DNA of 59,852 nt from Phycisphaerales bacterium (GCA_029268515.1 JAQWNP010000015.1:1-59852), one strand, 5' to 3'. Shown: positions 1 through 8,580, numbered from the stretch's first letter. Notes: generated by a model from the sequence alone, not told the origin. A program made the numbers and translations.

Positions 1-1
1 T

Positions 2-178
2 CATCCCATTGGTCAGAACATCAAGGACCTTCATGCCACCGGCACCAAGACCAAGTGGATCATCGCCAACCCACCCGACATCAACTTGATGGATCCTAAG
101 AACATCGCCTCGGCACTGACGTCAGGTGCGCAGCGTGCCAATACGGAAGCCAAAGATATTGAAGCCTTCTGGGCGTAA
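2..178 (+). CDS. C-terminal end of an unrecognised protein (partial)
   Basis: An open frame enters from the left edge and ends at TAA 176-178, giving the last 58 residues of a soluble protein (TKWIIANPPDINLMDP... ending IEAFWA). Base use is protein-like and no stop interrupts it. I do not recognise the family. Its stretch at 53-75 recurs exactly at 482-504. The start lies outside the window, so function and operon context are unknown. Confidence 0.6.
   Translation, partial: HPIGQNIKDLHATGTKTKWIIANPPDINLMDPKNIASALTSGAQRANTEAKDIEAFWA
53..75 (+). repeat. 23-bp exact direct repeat, copy 1
   Basis: These 23 bases (starting AAGTGGATCATCGCC) are identical to 482-504. This copy encodes KWIIANPP inside the partial gene; the other copy is intergenic. 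Flanking bases differ on both sides. Confidence 0.7.
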
Positions 179-768
179 ATCAGATACGTTTAAAATGCTG
201 CGTGCCTAATACAGAGCATAGCCCTTCAGCAAAGCAGTGAGTCTTAACATCTAGATCTGATATGACCCAACCTACCCTACCGATAGGTACTGATTAACCG
301 TACGCCCCATCCTCGCAAGTCAACAAAACCTGAATTCAGTAATGCGAACCAATCTAGGAGTTACTGTCGATATTCTTAGCCCGTGTAAAAAAGTTCCCTA
401 GTCACGGATTGAATCAACAATATCCTCTACGCTTTTGGGTTGCGCCCTTTTACCGATAGCTGCCGCTAGCCTAACCAGGCTAAGTGGATCATCGCCAACC
501 CACCTGTATCTGAGCTGCAATGGTCGAGCCATCTTCGATGATCGATTTACCTCACCCCTGAACCATGCCCGGCGCTCGCTGAGAGTTGCTTTCATGAAAC
601 TGATAGCGAATCTTCACCTTAGCATGGCTTGTAATCCAACCTATTAACTCGATGGCCTACACACCATCCTTCGTATCAACACCATTCACGCTATCGCCTT
701 AGGACAATAGAACACGACCCTGATCAATGACCAGGGCCGCGTAGAAGAGAGTATTCGAACGTCAACAG
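179..768. other. 590-bp region without a convincing gene
   Basis: This stretch lies between the partial gene and the FAS1 gene. Both strands are mostly closed. The longest frame (398-595, minus, 65 codons) has a plausible C-terminal half (LSLVRLAAAIGKRA) but no Shine-Dalgarno sequence or recognised family, so I do not call it. The only other structure I see is the second copy of the 23-bp repeat at 482-504. Confidence 0.5.
482..504 (+). repeat. 23-bp exact direct repeat, copy 2
   Basis: Exact copy of 53-75, here in non-coding sequence. It could be a remnant of a local duplication or gene-conversion tract from the upstream gene. Nothing else nearby matches well. Confidence 0.7.
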
Positions 769-1383
769 TTACGGCAAGTCAACTGGGATGAGCACGCGAT
801 TGATCGAGTGAACACGACCATTGCTGGCACGAATGTTGAATGGCCAAGTCACTGATGGGTTTCGGAGATTTGGATCGTTATCGATTAGTGTAAAGAAGAA
901 GGGTTGGAAGGTGGCTCCAGCAGCAAGCGTCGTCAAAGGCTGCTGCAAAAAGGTCGCAAAGATCAGATTGATTGGACGGATATTGCCGTCAACGACGTGA
1001 TAAAGAAGGATGTCAGTCAATACTGGAATTGGATCGCCACCACCGAGTTCTGTAAGAGCGCCAACAAGGAATAGCCAGATTGCCTCTTCGTCATAACCAC
1101 CTTCGTAACCAAGATCACGAGCAAGACGGAAAAAGGCCCTGTCATTTGGAGCAAAGAGGGTCAGTGTCACGTCTGGATCGGCAAGTGCTTCAGCGAGCCC
1201 AGCGGTTACCACGGCTGTCAGCAGAATGTCATAGTCGCGCTTTTTGTTATCGAATTCGCCACCACTTCTAGAGATGACAATATCTGTGATGGTGCCATTA
1301 CCAGAAGATGCTTGGGCTTGCGGGACAGCAATGAATGAGATGGCAGCAACAACGGCGCAACAGCATGTACGTAGGGATAGCAT
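769..1383 (-). CDS. Secreted single-domain fasciclin (FAS1) protein
   Basis: Predicted 204-residue exported protein with one FAS1 (beta-Ig-H3/fasciclin) domain. The chosen start gives a signal peptide (MLSLRTCCCAVVAAISFIAVPQAQA cleavage region) and has AGGAG nine bases upstream; the open frame extends further 5' but would bury the signal. FAS1 landmarks are TLFAPNDRAF (H1-like), DILLYHVVDG and the terminal NGRVHSINRVLIPVD (H2-like). FAS1 domains mediate adhesion or bind unknown ligands outside the cell. In Rhodobacter a fasciclin-type protein belongs to the singlet-oxygen stimulon. Its promoter carries the same bracketed 9-bp repeats as the photolyase-linked FAS1 gene at 33368. The 5' UTR contains a GACGCC/GGCGTC hairpin (1430-1446). 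Confidence 0.88.
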   Translation of the reverse strand: MLSLRTCCCAVVAAISFIAVPQAQASSGNGTITDIVISRSGGEFDNKKRDYDILLTAVVTAGLAEALADPDVTLTLFAPNDRAFFRLARDLGYEGGYDEEAIWLFLVGALTELGGGDPIPVLTDILLYHVVDGNIRPINLIFATFLQQPLTTLAAGATFQPFFFTLIDNDPNLRNPSVTWPFNIRASNGRVHSINRVLIPVDLP

Positions 1384-1477
1384 GGGGGAAAACTCCTGTG
1401 TTCGGGATCTGGGGGGTTTGAGGGGGACAGACGCCCTAACGGCGTCACATTCAGTCAAGTAGTTCTAAGGGGCATAA

Positions 1478-1568
1478 ATCGTTCAAATCGTTCAATTAGT
1501 TAGGAATATACCCTCTGTAACAGATGAGTCAATAGGTTATTTGTAAATATATCGTTCAAATCGTTCTC
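1478..1568 (-). promoter_or_regulatory. Promoter bracketed by tandem 9-bp elements (copy A)
   Basis: On the minus strand two abutting copies of TTGAACGAT occupy 1478-1495 and a second pair (one exact copy, one 7/9 copy) occupies 1551-1568; the pair starts are 73 bp apart. Between them is a good sigma-70 promoter: TTGACT (1527-1532), 16-bp spacer, TATATT (1505-1510). The layout matches 33250-33340 almost exactly. The downstream pair would sit just after the transcription start. Likely operator of the CarH-like regulator encoded at 32331-33209 (inference). Confidence 0.75.
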
Positions 1569-1616
1569 TCTGGTGTATTGGCAAAATGGATGCCTATGCA
1601 CGATGGGGGGCGTCTG

Positions 1617-1748
1617 ATGACCTCTTTGCCGATCAGCTACACGCCAACGACCCGCGGTTTAATTGACTTAAATCGCCAGCGACAGCGGCTTCTTGATGCC
1701 TACACTGAAACCACAGAAAGTGAGGCTGACCATGTCGGGTTTTCATAG
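1617..1748 (+). CDS. Possible 43-residue small ORF overlapping the SDR start
   Basis: ATG 1617 to TAG 1746-1748 encodes a charged small protein (…LIDLNRQRQRLLDAYTE…). It sits six bases after a G-run and ends inside the SDR start region in another frame, which would allow translational coupling. No family is recognised. It may be chance; I include it because the amino-acid pattern looks helical and protein-like. Confidence 0.25.
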   Translation: MTSLPISYTPTTRGLIDLNRQRQRLLDAYTETTESEADHVGFS

Positions 1749-2454
1749 CGTTGTCATTGGAGGAGCTGGCGGTATTGGTCGAGCGCTTGTTCCTCGACTC
1801 CGAACCGCAGGACACAATGTCACCATCATCAGTCGTGATGGTGATAACCATGAGAACCTTGATGCAAACTGCATCGTTGGTGATGCGCGAGATATTGATG
1901 GACTGACCACAATTGTTCAGACAATTGGTGCAAGTCAACCCGTTACTGGAATGGTTTGCCTAGCTGGATCTATTCTCCTCAAACCAGCGCACATGACTTC
2001 CGCAGCGGAATGGTCACACACGCTTGAAACAAATCTGACGACTGCTTTTGCTTGTGTCCATGCTGCAGGAAAATGCATGCGCGGCGGTGGAAGTATTGTG
2101 CTGACTTCAACCGTTGCGGCTCACACTGGATTGCCAAATCATGAAGCAATTGCCGCTGCCAAGGCTGGAGTAGAGGGACTCACGAGAAGCGCGGCTGCAA
2201 CATATGCAAGCCGAGGCCTTCGATGTAATGCTGTTGCGCCGGGGCTTGTTGATACCCCATTAGCAAACCAGATCACTGGATCGGAACGTGCTCTCGAGCA
2301 CTCAAGAAAAATGCATCCGCTCGGACGTATTGGACAACCAGCTGATGTTGCAGCTGCCATTGCATGGCTTCTGTCGAGTGAAAGTGACTGGGTCACTGGA
2401 CAGGTACTGGGCATTGATGGAGGTTTGGGGCAGACGCGGGCTCAATCCAAATGA
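1732..2454 (+). CDS. SDR-family oxidoreductase lacking the catalytic Tyr
   Basis: Classical short-chain dehydrogenase fold, 240 residues. The start ATG 1732 follows GTGAGG and gives MSGFHSVVIGGAGGIGRAL, where GGAGGIG is the NAD(P)-binding glycine motif. NLTTAF and the Ser-containing IVLTSTVAA strand follow, then the region where YxxxK should be reads IAAAK, so the proton-donor Tyr is Ile. The C-terminal NAVAPGLVDTPL and VTGQVLGIDGGL are typical. A subgroup with HEAIAAAK in this position exists among bacterial SDRs, so this may be its normal state; activity is uncertain. The stop overlaps the next gene start (ATGA), so the two are translationally coupled. It is divergent from the FAS1 gene and could share its operator. 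Confidence 0.85.
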   Translation: MSGFHSVVIGGAGGIGRALVPRLRTAGHNVTIISRDGDNHENLDANCIVGDARDIDGLTTIVQTIGASQPVTGMVCLAGSILLKPAHMTSAAEWSHTLETNLTTAFACVHAAGKCMRGGGSIVLTSTVAAHTGLPNHEAIAAAKAGVEGLTRSAAATYASRGLRCNAVAPGLVDTPLANQITGSERALEHSRKMHPLGRIGQPADVAAAIAWLLSSESDWVTGQVLGIDGGLGQTRAQSK

Positions 2455-2879
2455 ATAAGAAGTATGTCGCACCATGGATGACTCCAGTGCTCATCCTAGC
2501 TGGCCTCTATAACATTGCGTTTGGTGTTTGGGTTGTTTTATGGCCTCATTGCGCCTTTGAGTTGGTTGGCATGGAAGTCCCCCGCTATCCATTTCTCTGG
2601 CAATGCATCGGAATGATCGTTGGTGTTTATGGATTGGGCTATTTAGCCTCAGCTCGCCGTCCACTACGCCACTGGCCCATCATTATGGTGGGACTGCTTG
2701 GAAAAATACTCGGGCCAATTGGTTTCTTACAAGCAGCATTGAGTGGATCGATTACTTGGTCATTCGGCGTCATCATTATCACAAATGATCTCATATGGTG
2801 GCTACCCTTTGCACTCTTACTTCGGGCCGCTTGGCTCAACTCAACCGCATTAGTTCTCGATAAATCTCAGGATCAGTAG
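2451..2879 (+). CDS. Small four-helix membrane protein, coupled to the SDR
   Basis: 142 residues with four hydrophobic segments (about 11-32, 48-67, 75-96 and 103-128). The start overlaps the SDR stop by four bases. No signal peptide or catalytic motif is seen and I do not recognise a named family. It resembles small integral proteins co-encoded with oxidoreductases. Its last 44 bases overlap the tail of the convergent dpaL gene (2836-2879), so the two mRNAs would be complementary at their 3' ends. Confidence 0.75.
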   Translation: MNKKYVAPWMTPVLILAGLYNIAFGVWVVLWPHCAFELVGMEVPRYPFLWQCIGMIVGVYGLGYLASARRPLRHWPIIMVGLLGKILGPIGFLQAALSGSITWSFGVIIITNDLIWWLPFALLLRAAWLNSTALVLDKSQDQ

Positions 2880-3981
2880 CGCCTTCCGTACCGAACACAA
2901 GCACGCGACTGTCTTCCGTCAACGCGAGTTGCTGCCAGAGGGCTTTATTTAAACGGGCCTCTGTCAAACCCGCTAAACCTGCAACGGCTGACTCTCCTGC
3001 AACGATTGAATAATCCTGAGCAAGCCTGCGCATCAATGGTGCAACCGGATCATCTGTGATTGTAAGAAATTCATCGGCAGCTGACTCCAGGATCGGCCAG
3101 GCAATCAAGGAGACCTCGCCACAGGAGAGGCCTGCCATCACACTCTCCCGCTTAATATTCACCGAGCGCAAACCACGAGCATGGGCACTCTCATAAAGAC
3201 ATGCCGCAGGCTCAGGTTCAACAATAATGAACGCCGGCTTATGAGCTCCATAATGGCACCACATGTCCAGGCACACGGCACCAGCAAGTCCCCCGCAACC
3301 TCCTTGTATAAACACATGTGTCGGTGGTGCTTGAAGTGGCCACTGAGACATGACCTCTTGGGTCATCACGGTATAGCCAGCCATGACACTTCTTGGAATC
3401 TCTAGATATTCTGGCCATGATGTGTCAGAAACGATCAGCCAGTTCTGTGCCTTTGCGTCGACCGCTGCGGCATGAACAGAATCATCGTAGTTCCCTTTTA
3501 CACGATGCACACAGGCACCAAGTAACTCAATTTCGTTCTGCCGACCGCGACTCACTTGATCGTGCATGTAGATCACACATTGGCAACCAAATCTTTTGGC
3601 GCCCCATGCGACCGAACGACCATGATTCCCATCAGTTGCTGTCACGACTGTAAAGCGACCAGCCATTTCGGGATAGCGAACTTGCTCAATCTCCTTGAGT
3701 GTGACATCTTGGCCAAGCTCCATGCTGATGCATTTTTGAAGGACCAACTGCACTGCATAAGCCCCGCCAAGAGCTTTAAAACTTGCCAACTCAAATCGTC
3801 TGCTCTCATCTTTGTAGTACAACGCACCAATTCCAAGTTCATCGGCAAAGTCACTCAGCTCAATCAGATCCGTGCTTTGATAACCCTGCCACCTGGTAAT
3901 TTCTTGAAACGCCTCTTGACGAGCCTGCTCAGGGATGGCCGCATACAGTAACTCTGGGCAGCGTTGCTCAGTGAGTACCAA
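2836..3981 (-). CDS. dpaL: Diaminopropionate ammonia-lyase
   Basis: PLP-dependent fold-II enzyme, 381 residues, converting 2,3-diaminopropionate to pyruvate and ammonia. It aligns by eye along its whole length with E. coli DpaL (YgeX). The PLP Lys lies in KDESRRFELASFKALGGAY, followed by TATDGNHGRSVAWGA, NYDDSV, the phosphate loop QGGCGGLAGAV, VMAGLSCGE and GESAVAGL, ending STEG-like FGTEGATDPE. The frame opens with TTG at 3981; no ATG is available upstream near a Shine-Dalgarno sequence, so the exact start is uncertain. It lies 67 bases downstream of the FAD oxidoreductase on the same strand and probably shares its transcript. Confidence 0.9.
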   Translation of the reverse strand: MVLTEQRCPELLYAAIPEQARQEAFQEITRWQGYQSTDLIELSDFADELGIGALYYKDESRRFELASFKALGGAYAVQLVLQKCISMELGQDVTLKEIEQVRYPEMAGRFTVVTATDGNHGRSVAWGAKRFGCQCVIYMHDQVSRGRQNEIELLGACVHRVKGNYDDSVHAAAVDAKAQNWLIVSDTSWPEYLEIPRSVMAGYTVMTQEVMSQWPLQAPPTHVFIQGGCGGLAGAVCLDMWCHYGAHKPAFIIVEPEPAACLYESAHARGLRSVNIKRESVMAGLSCGEVSLIAWPILESAADEFLTITDDPVAPLMRRLAQDYSIVAGESAVAGLAGLTEARLNKALWQQLALTEDSRVLVFGTEGATDPEIYRELMRLS

Positions 3982-4048
3982 ATCGTTATGACAATGCCGG
4001 TGAATCGTGATGGTGATCTCCTAGGCACACTACGATTATCTCGTGCGG

Positions 4049-5047
4049 TTAACTTGAATGATCACTTGCAAGGATCTGTATCGCCGCTTGAGAAGCCGCA
4101 TGCCCACTCTGAACTGCATGCTCTACTGTCTTTCCGAGACACCAATCACCACAGGCAACAATCCGCTGATCTGTGTCGGCCAACACGGGTATACCAACTG
4201 GATCTGAAACGACTCCATACCGCCAACGATGAACTTGAGCTGTAGCTGACAGATTGACGCCGGCCAGACGATTCGCCGATGCGAGCAGTGCATCAGCTAC
4301 TACGCGATGATCTTCTTCAAGATGCTCAAGACTCCAAGCGTAGGAAGCTAAGCCAACCCATGCACGGCCTGAATCGCGGTGAGGGCGAGCATGTTGAGCG
4401 ACCAACCACTGAAGTGGTTCTGTCTGCGAACCATAGAATTCAAAAGGCACCTCAGGTATATCTGGTCCTTCGATCAGCAAGGACCACACGGGGTGATAGC
4501 TCGCGTGGTGAAGCTGATCACGTTGGGAAAATGCATGCTCACCAAGCAAGCTCAATACTTGTGGTGCTGGAGTCGCCAAGATCACAAGATCTGACTCATA
4601 GCTTCTGACGCCGTCTTTCTCCTTCAGACACCAGCATTTTCCAGTTCTGTCGATGGAATCAACATGCCATTGTGTCAAGACATCGAGACCTTGGGCAAGT
4701 TTCTTGGCAACTACGCTCATCGTAGGTGTTCCTACTGCCCAATGATCGCCGGCAAAGTCTGGTGTTGGTGATCCTGGCGCCTGCTTGGCGTGCCATGGAA
4801 CAATCAGATCCGAATTCATCCAATCTGAGACATCAGAAATAGGTTGTTTCGAAGCTGATGATATGAACTGGCAACCGTGATCTAAGCGTATGTTGGACTG
4901 ACCACGTCGTGTGCACGTCCGCCCACCTGGCCCTCTTGCCTTTTCAAGAATTAAGACATCGTGACCAGCACTGCTGAGATCCTGCCCCGCTGTGAGTCCA
5001 GCCAATCCCGCTCCTACGATAACAACTTCATAACGTCTGACGCACAT
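4049..5047 (-). CDS. FAD-dependent amine-oxidase-like protein (renalase type)
   Basis: 332 residues. The start ATG 5047 follows AAGGA and places the Rossmann FAD motif at the extreme N terminus (VVIVGAGLAGLTAGQDL), then EKARGPGGRT, the second FAD-binding signature of flavin amine oxidases. HGCQFIS fits the renalase-like NAD(P)/FAD oxidoreductases. The C-terminal ACGDWCLGKTVEHAVQSG matches the final FAD-binding helix of this family. The substrate is unknown. It is transcribed toward dpaL; a shared role in amine or amino-acid turnover is plausible but only inferred. Confidence 0.85.
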   Translation of the reverse strand: MCVRRYEVVIVGAGLAGLTAGQDLSSAGHDVLILEKARGPGGRTCTRRGQSNIRLDHGCQFISSASKQPISDVSDWMNSDLIVPWHAKQAPGSPTPDFAGDHWAVGTPTMSVVAKKLAQGLDVLTQWHVDSIDRTGKCWCLKEKDGVRSYESDLVILATPAPQVLSLLGEHAFSQRDQLHHASYHPVWSLLIEGPDIPEVPFEFYGSQTEPLQWLVAQHARPHRDSGRAWVGLASYAWSLEHLEEDHRVVADALLASANRLAGVNLSATAQVHRWRYGVVSDPVGIPVLADTDQRIVACGDWCLGKTVEHAVQSGHAASQAAIQILASDHSS

Positions 5048-5244
5048 AACATTCCTTGGTTTATTGCAATCCAAAATGACTTTCTAATTTTAGCGTATCA
5101 AAAATTGACCCCTCGTATTTGGGCCTATTTCTGACTCTAATTGGCTCGCAGATTGACTTTATGTGACTACTCAAGAAAAAAATCAGATTGAAACATATCT
5201 GGTTCTTTTAGCAATTGACTTCAACGACTACCATAGGCTGACTG

Positions 5245-7167
5245 ATGGCAGACACCACCAATTCAAATCCTGAAGCTCGGGGCCCAGACCTCCCAATTGC
5301 CGATGCCGAGCAACAACTCCAACAATTGGTGGATACAGCTCTTGATGCTGTGATTACTTGTGATGCTGAGAGTCGAATTGTGGTGTGGAATAGCGGCGCC
5401 GAAAAGCTGTTTGGCTGGCCTGCCACTGAAGCAATTGGCATGACACTGACGGATACGATCATACCACTTGAATTTCGCGAAGCACATAACCGAGGAATGG
5501 CCCATTATCTAAAAACTGGCCAAGGCCCTGTTCTTGGCCAGCGCATCGAAATTGAAGCCATTAACCGAGACGGCCGCCGCTTCCCCGTCGAACTCTCTAT
5601 CAATCCAATCCGAACGAAACAAGGCCTTGGATTCAGTGGTTTTATTCGTGATATCTCAGATCGACTTGAAGCAGAGAAATTGATTCGTGAAGGCCAAGAG
5701 AGACTTCAATTCATTTTTGATGCTGCTCATGAGGGGGTTTGGGATTACCAGTTTGATGTAGATGGCGCTGTCATTGATTCGTTTTTCGGAGAAAAAACAA
5801 GGCAACTACTCGGTGAAGGCGCTAGCACGATTCCACCAAAACGCTCAAATATCTACCCCGAAGATCGAGATGGTGTAAATCGGGCCTGGGAACTTCACTG
5901 GAACCAAGTGCAAGCCACTTTTGAACTTGAATATCGCCTCCAACAACAAGACAGTAAGCATTCCCGTTGGGTCAGAGAACGTGGCATCATTGTGCGTCGC
6001 GATGATGATGGAAAACCACTAAGGGCAGTCGGTAGCGTTGTAGACATCACTGCTCAAAAACATCTTGAGATGACACTTCTTTCCGCTCAAAAACGTGAAG
6101 CATTGGGGCTTATTGCCGGCGGCTTTGCCCATGACATCAATAACGTCTTGAGTATCATTAAAAGCTATACATCAATCCAACAATTGAATAAAGAACTGCC
6201 CAAAGATACTTTGGATTCGCTTCAAACAATTGATCTTGCAGTATTGCGAGCACGCACTTTGACTCAGAATATGCTCCAACTTGGCCGGCCAATCAAGAGC
6301 CATAAACAGATTACTGGGGTCAAGAAATTACTATCGGAGACACTTCAACTTATACAGCCCTCGATACCGAATTCGATACAAGTAAGACGCAACATTGATC
6401 TCGATGAAACGGACAATGTCTTCCTAAACCCTGAACAACTACAGCAAGCAATCTTAAATCTTATGCTCAATGCGCGTGATGCCATGGGCCAAGGCGGCAC
6501 GTTGGAGATAAAAGCATCCAATGCATTATCACCTGCATCTGGCCAACCGAGCATTTTCATTGAGATCATCGATTCCGGATGCGGTATTGAGAAAGAATCA
6601 TTAGCGATGATCTTTGAGCCATTCTTTACGACAAAGGGCCAGAAGGGAACTGGCCTGGGTCTTTCAACGGTAAAGAAATTCGTTGAAAATTGCCATGGTA
6701 CGGTTTCAATTGATTCAGAAGTTAATCAAGGAACGTCGTTCAAAATTGAGTTGCCTTGGCACGCAGGCCAACCGGAGATTGAAACCTTACCAGCCATTGG
6801 CGACGGTGTTACTCCATCTCACATTCTTCTTGCAGAAGATCATCCCCTACTGCGCCCTATGCTCAAAAGTGCCATCGCTATCACAGGACATCACGTAGAG
6901 GTCGCTGAAGATGCAGCGCAAGTATTGGCGACGGGCACAGCATGTCAGCCTGATCTCATGGTCATGGATATCGATCTTCCCGGTGGACGAGGAGACAAGC
7001 TGGCTGCCGATCTTCGTGCCCATTGGAAGAAAGAGATTCCAGTTATTTTTATCACCGGTAATAGTAGTTTCAAAATTGATGATTCCGACACCACAATATT
7101 ACTCTATAAACCATTTGATTTAGAGCGGCTGATTGAAGCGATATCGAAGATGCTGACCAGTGACTGA
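5245..7167 (+). CDS. Hybrid sensor histidine kinase (PAS-PAS-HK-REC)
   Basis: 640 residues with no membrane segment, so a cytoplasmic sensor. Domains: PAS 1 (about 25-140), PAS 2 with PAC (about 150-272), a HisKA-like dimerisation helix with the phospho-acceptor His296 in GGFAHDINN, an HATPase domain with LNARDAM (N box), DSGCGI (G1), FEPFFTTK and GTGLGLSTV (G2), and a C-terminal receiver whose phospho-acceptor is Asp575 (MVMDIDLPGG), with the acidic pair AED and the conserved Lys in LLYKPF. The kinase class resembles NtrB-like orphan hybrids. No response regulator with an output domain lies beside it, so the downstream partner is unknown. Confidence 0.92.
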   Translation: MADTTNSNPEARGPDLPIADAEQQLQQLVDTALDAVITCDAESRIVVWNSGAEKLFGWPATEAIGMTLTDTIIPLEFREAHNRGMAHYLKTGQGPVLGQRIEIEAINRDGRRFPVELSINPIRTKQGLGFSGFIRDISDRLEAEKLIREGQERLQFIFDAAHEGVWDYQFDVDGAVIDSFFGEKTRQLLGEGASTIPPKRSNIYPEDRDGVNRAWELHWNQVQATFELEYRLQQQDSKHSRWVRERGIIVRRDDDGKPLRAVGSVVDITAQKHLEMTLLSAQKREALGLIAGGFAHDINNVLSIIKSYTSIQQLNKELPKDTLDSLQTIDLAVLRARTLTQNMLQLGRPIKSHKQITGVKKLLSETLQLIQPSIPNSIQVRRNIDLDETDNVFLNPEQLQQAILNLMLNARDAMGQGGTLEIKASNALSPASGQPSIFIEIIDSGCGIEKESLAMIFEPFFTTKGQKGTGLGLSTVKKFVENCHGTVSIDSEVNQGTSFKIELPWHAGQPEIETLPAIGDGVTPSHILLAEDHPLLRPMLKSAIAITGHHVEVAEDAAQVLATGTACQPDLMVMDIDLPGGRGDKLAADLRAHWKKEIPVIFITGNSSFKIDDSDTTILLYKPFDLERLIEAISKMLTSD

Positions 7168-7232
7168 TCGCCCATTCTGCTTGGCTCAATTACGCAAGAG
7201 ATAATTTCTTACATCAGACAGGATCTTTTTCT

Positions 7233-7712
7233 ATGAGAATTAGCTATTGCCTCTTTTTAGGAATTTGTTTCATGTTGACTTGCTGCTCAAGTAAGTCCAA
7301 CAACATCACTGGTAAAAACACCTCTGACCCAAGACTCAAAGGCAGTTTCATACTTTACAAGTTAGATGGGGATCGCTACCCAGGCGAGCCGGCGCCAGAA
7401 GGCGCAGAACTACTCCATGGCTGGGTCATTCTAAAAAAGTGTTCAATCACATCGCTCACGACGCGTGAAACACTCTTTAAAGCACTTGATAATGGCATCG
7501 ACCAATGGAGTGGTACGCCGGTTGATTGCTTCAATCCTCGTCATGCCATATCAGTTGAAATGGAAGGCATTAATGTCGACTATCTGATCTGCTTCCAATG
7601 CAAGAACTACTACATCTGGGAAGGTGACAAGCGTGTTTCTGGTGGCATGACGACAGCACAACCACGAAACACTTTCAATCGCATCTTAGATGAGTGCAGC
7701 CCTAATAACTGA
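7233..7712 (+). CDS. Unrecognised small exported protein, possible lipoprotein
   Basis: 159 residues beginning with a hydrophobic signal ending MLTCCSSK; one Cys could serve as a weak lipobox. The mature part has several Cys residues (KKCSIT, VDCFN, CFQCKNYY, DECSP) and aromatic-rich strands but no family I recognise. The stop lies in an inverted repeat shared with the convergent GH18 gene. Confidence 0.7.
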   Translation: MRISYCLFLGICFMLTCCSSKSNNITGKNTSDPRLKGSFILYKLDGDRYPGEPAPEGAELLHGWVILKKCSITSLTTRETLFKALDNGIDQWSGTPVDCFNPRHAISVEMEGINVDYLICFQCKNYYIWEGDKRVSGGMTTAQPRNTFNRILDECSPNN

Positions 7713-7731
7713 ACCTAACTGTTCAGTTATT
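7704..7731. terminator. Inverted repeat spanning two convergent stop codons
   Basis: AATAACTGAAC and GTTCAGTTATT form a perfect 11-bp stem with a 6-base loop. It covers the stop codons of the plus-strand lipoprotein gene (7710-7712) and the minus-strand GH18 gene (7723-7725). No strong U-run follows on either side, so its efficiency as a terminator is uncertain. Confidence 0.5.
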
Positions 7732-8580
7732 GGCAACTTCTTGAGCATCCGTATGCTTGATGACATCAGATACAACGTGAAGCATTGAATCGCGCGAAGT
7801 TGTATCTAAATCTGTTCGAAAAAGCATCACGCCAGCAAAATCTTTTTTGATTGCATACTCAGTTTTGCTTGCCACTAAATCATGATCGAACCCCTCATTG
7901 GCATCACCCCAACCCACCGCCATACCAACAACCATTTTTTCTGGCGGAACACCTTTCGATCGCCAGTAGTCAATCATGGCGTGCATCTCATCAAGATCTT
8001 GATACGACATCAATTGAATCCAATCGACTGCTGCAAGACCTTGTGTATTGAGCTCATCGCGAAAATACACATCAATGCTGACCGTTTTATTCAAGGGATG
8101 CAATGATTCTTTGGTCGCAATAACAAGATCACTGTATTGCTTCTGGTACTCAGGCGAGAATCCCCCACCAATCTCCCAATCAAAATCAACACCATCGATA
8201 TCTTGCTCGACTAAAAATTGGGTGAGATTGGAGATAAAGCGATCTCTAGATCCGTCCGCGTTGTCACTCATCGGCAAGAAGTTTTCTTCCCAATGCTCGC
8301 CATCAAAGCTCACAATCACCTTGACTTGATTGGCATGTGCCTGAGATACGACGTCACGTAGGTCCCAATGGGCAAGGTTGCCGTCACCATCAAACCCAAG
8401 AAAACCAGGAATAAAGTGGGTCATGTGTGCGTAACGCCACTGACCTCCTCCAAAAAAACCTATCACTTTGAATTCTTCGGCATTTGAGTCTGATACAGGT
8501 GTCACTGCGGCCTTTCTATTGGAGTGACAACTCACACACAGACAAACGACCATTATCAAAATCAACTCTTTTAAGTACAT
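7723..8580 (-). CDS. Glycoside hydrolase family 18 lipoprotein
   Basis: About 285 residues. The signal peptide with lipobox LCVSC favours the start at 8580 over the longer frame. The GH18 catalytic motif DxxDxDxE is present as DGVDFDWE; KVIVSFDGE fits the beta-3 strand SxGG-like region and DWIQLMSYQDL the beta-6 strand. GH18 enzymes cleave chitin or related N-acetylglucosamine polymers, and some endo-beta-N-acetylglucosaminidases share this fold. The protein would be anchored outside the cytoplasm. Short for a chitinase and without a carbohydrate-binding module. Confidence 0.85.
   Translation of the reverse strand: MYLKELILIMVVCLCVSCHSNRKAAVTPVSDSNAEEFKVIGFFGGGQWRYAHMTHFIPGFLGFDGDGNLAHWDLRDVVSQAHANQVKVIVSFDGEHWEENFLPMSDNADGSRDRFISNLTQFLVEQDIDGVDFDWEIGGGFSPEYQKQYSDLVIATKESLHPLNKTVSIDVYFRDELNTQGLAAVDWIQLMSYQDLDEMHAMIDYWRSKGVPPEKMVVGMAVGWGDANEGFDHDLVASKTEYAIKKDFAGVMLFRTDLDTTSRDSMLHVVSDVIKHTDAQEVANN

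Noticed and set aside
398-595. 65-codon minus-strand frame
   Set aside because: Its C-terminal half looks plausible, but there is no Shine-Dalgarno sequence, family or neighbour to support it, and it contains the stray 23-bp repeat.
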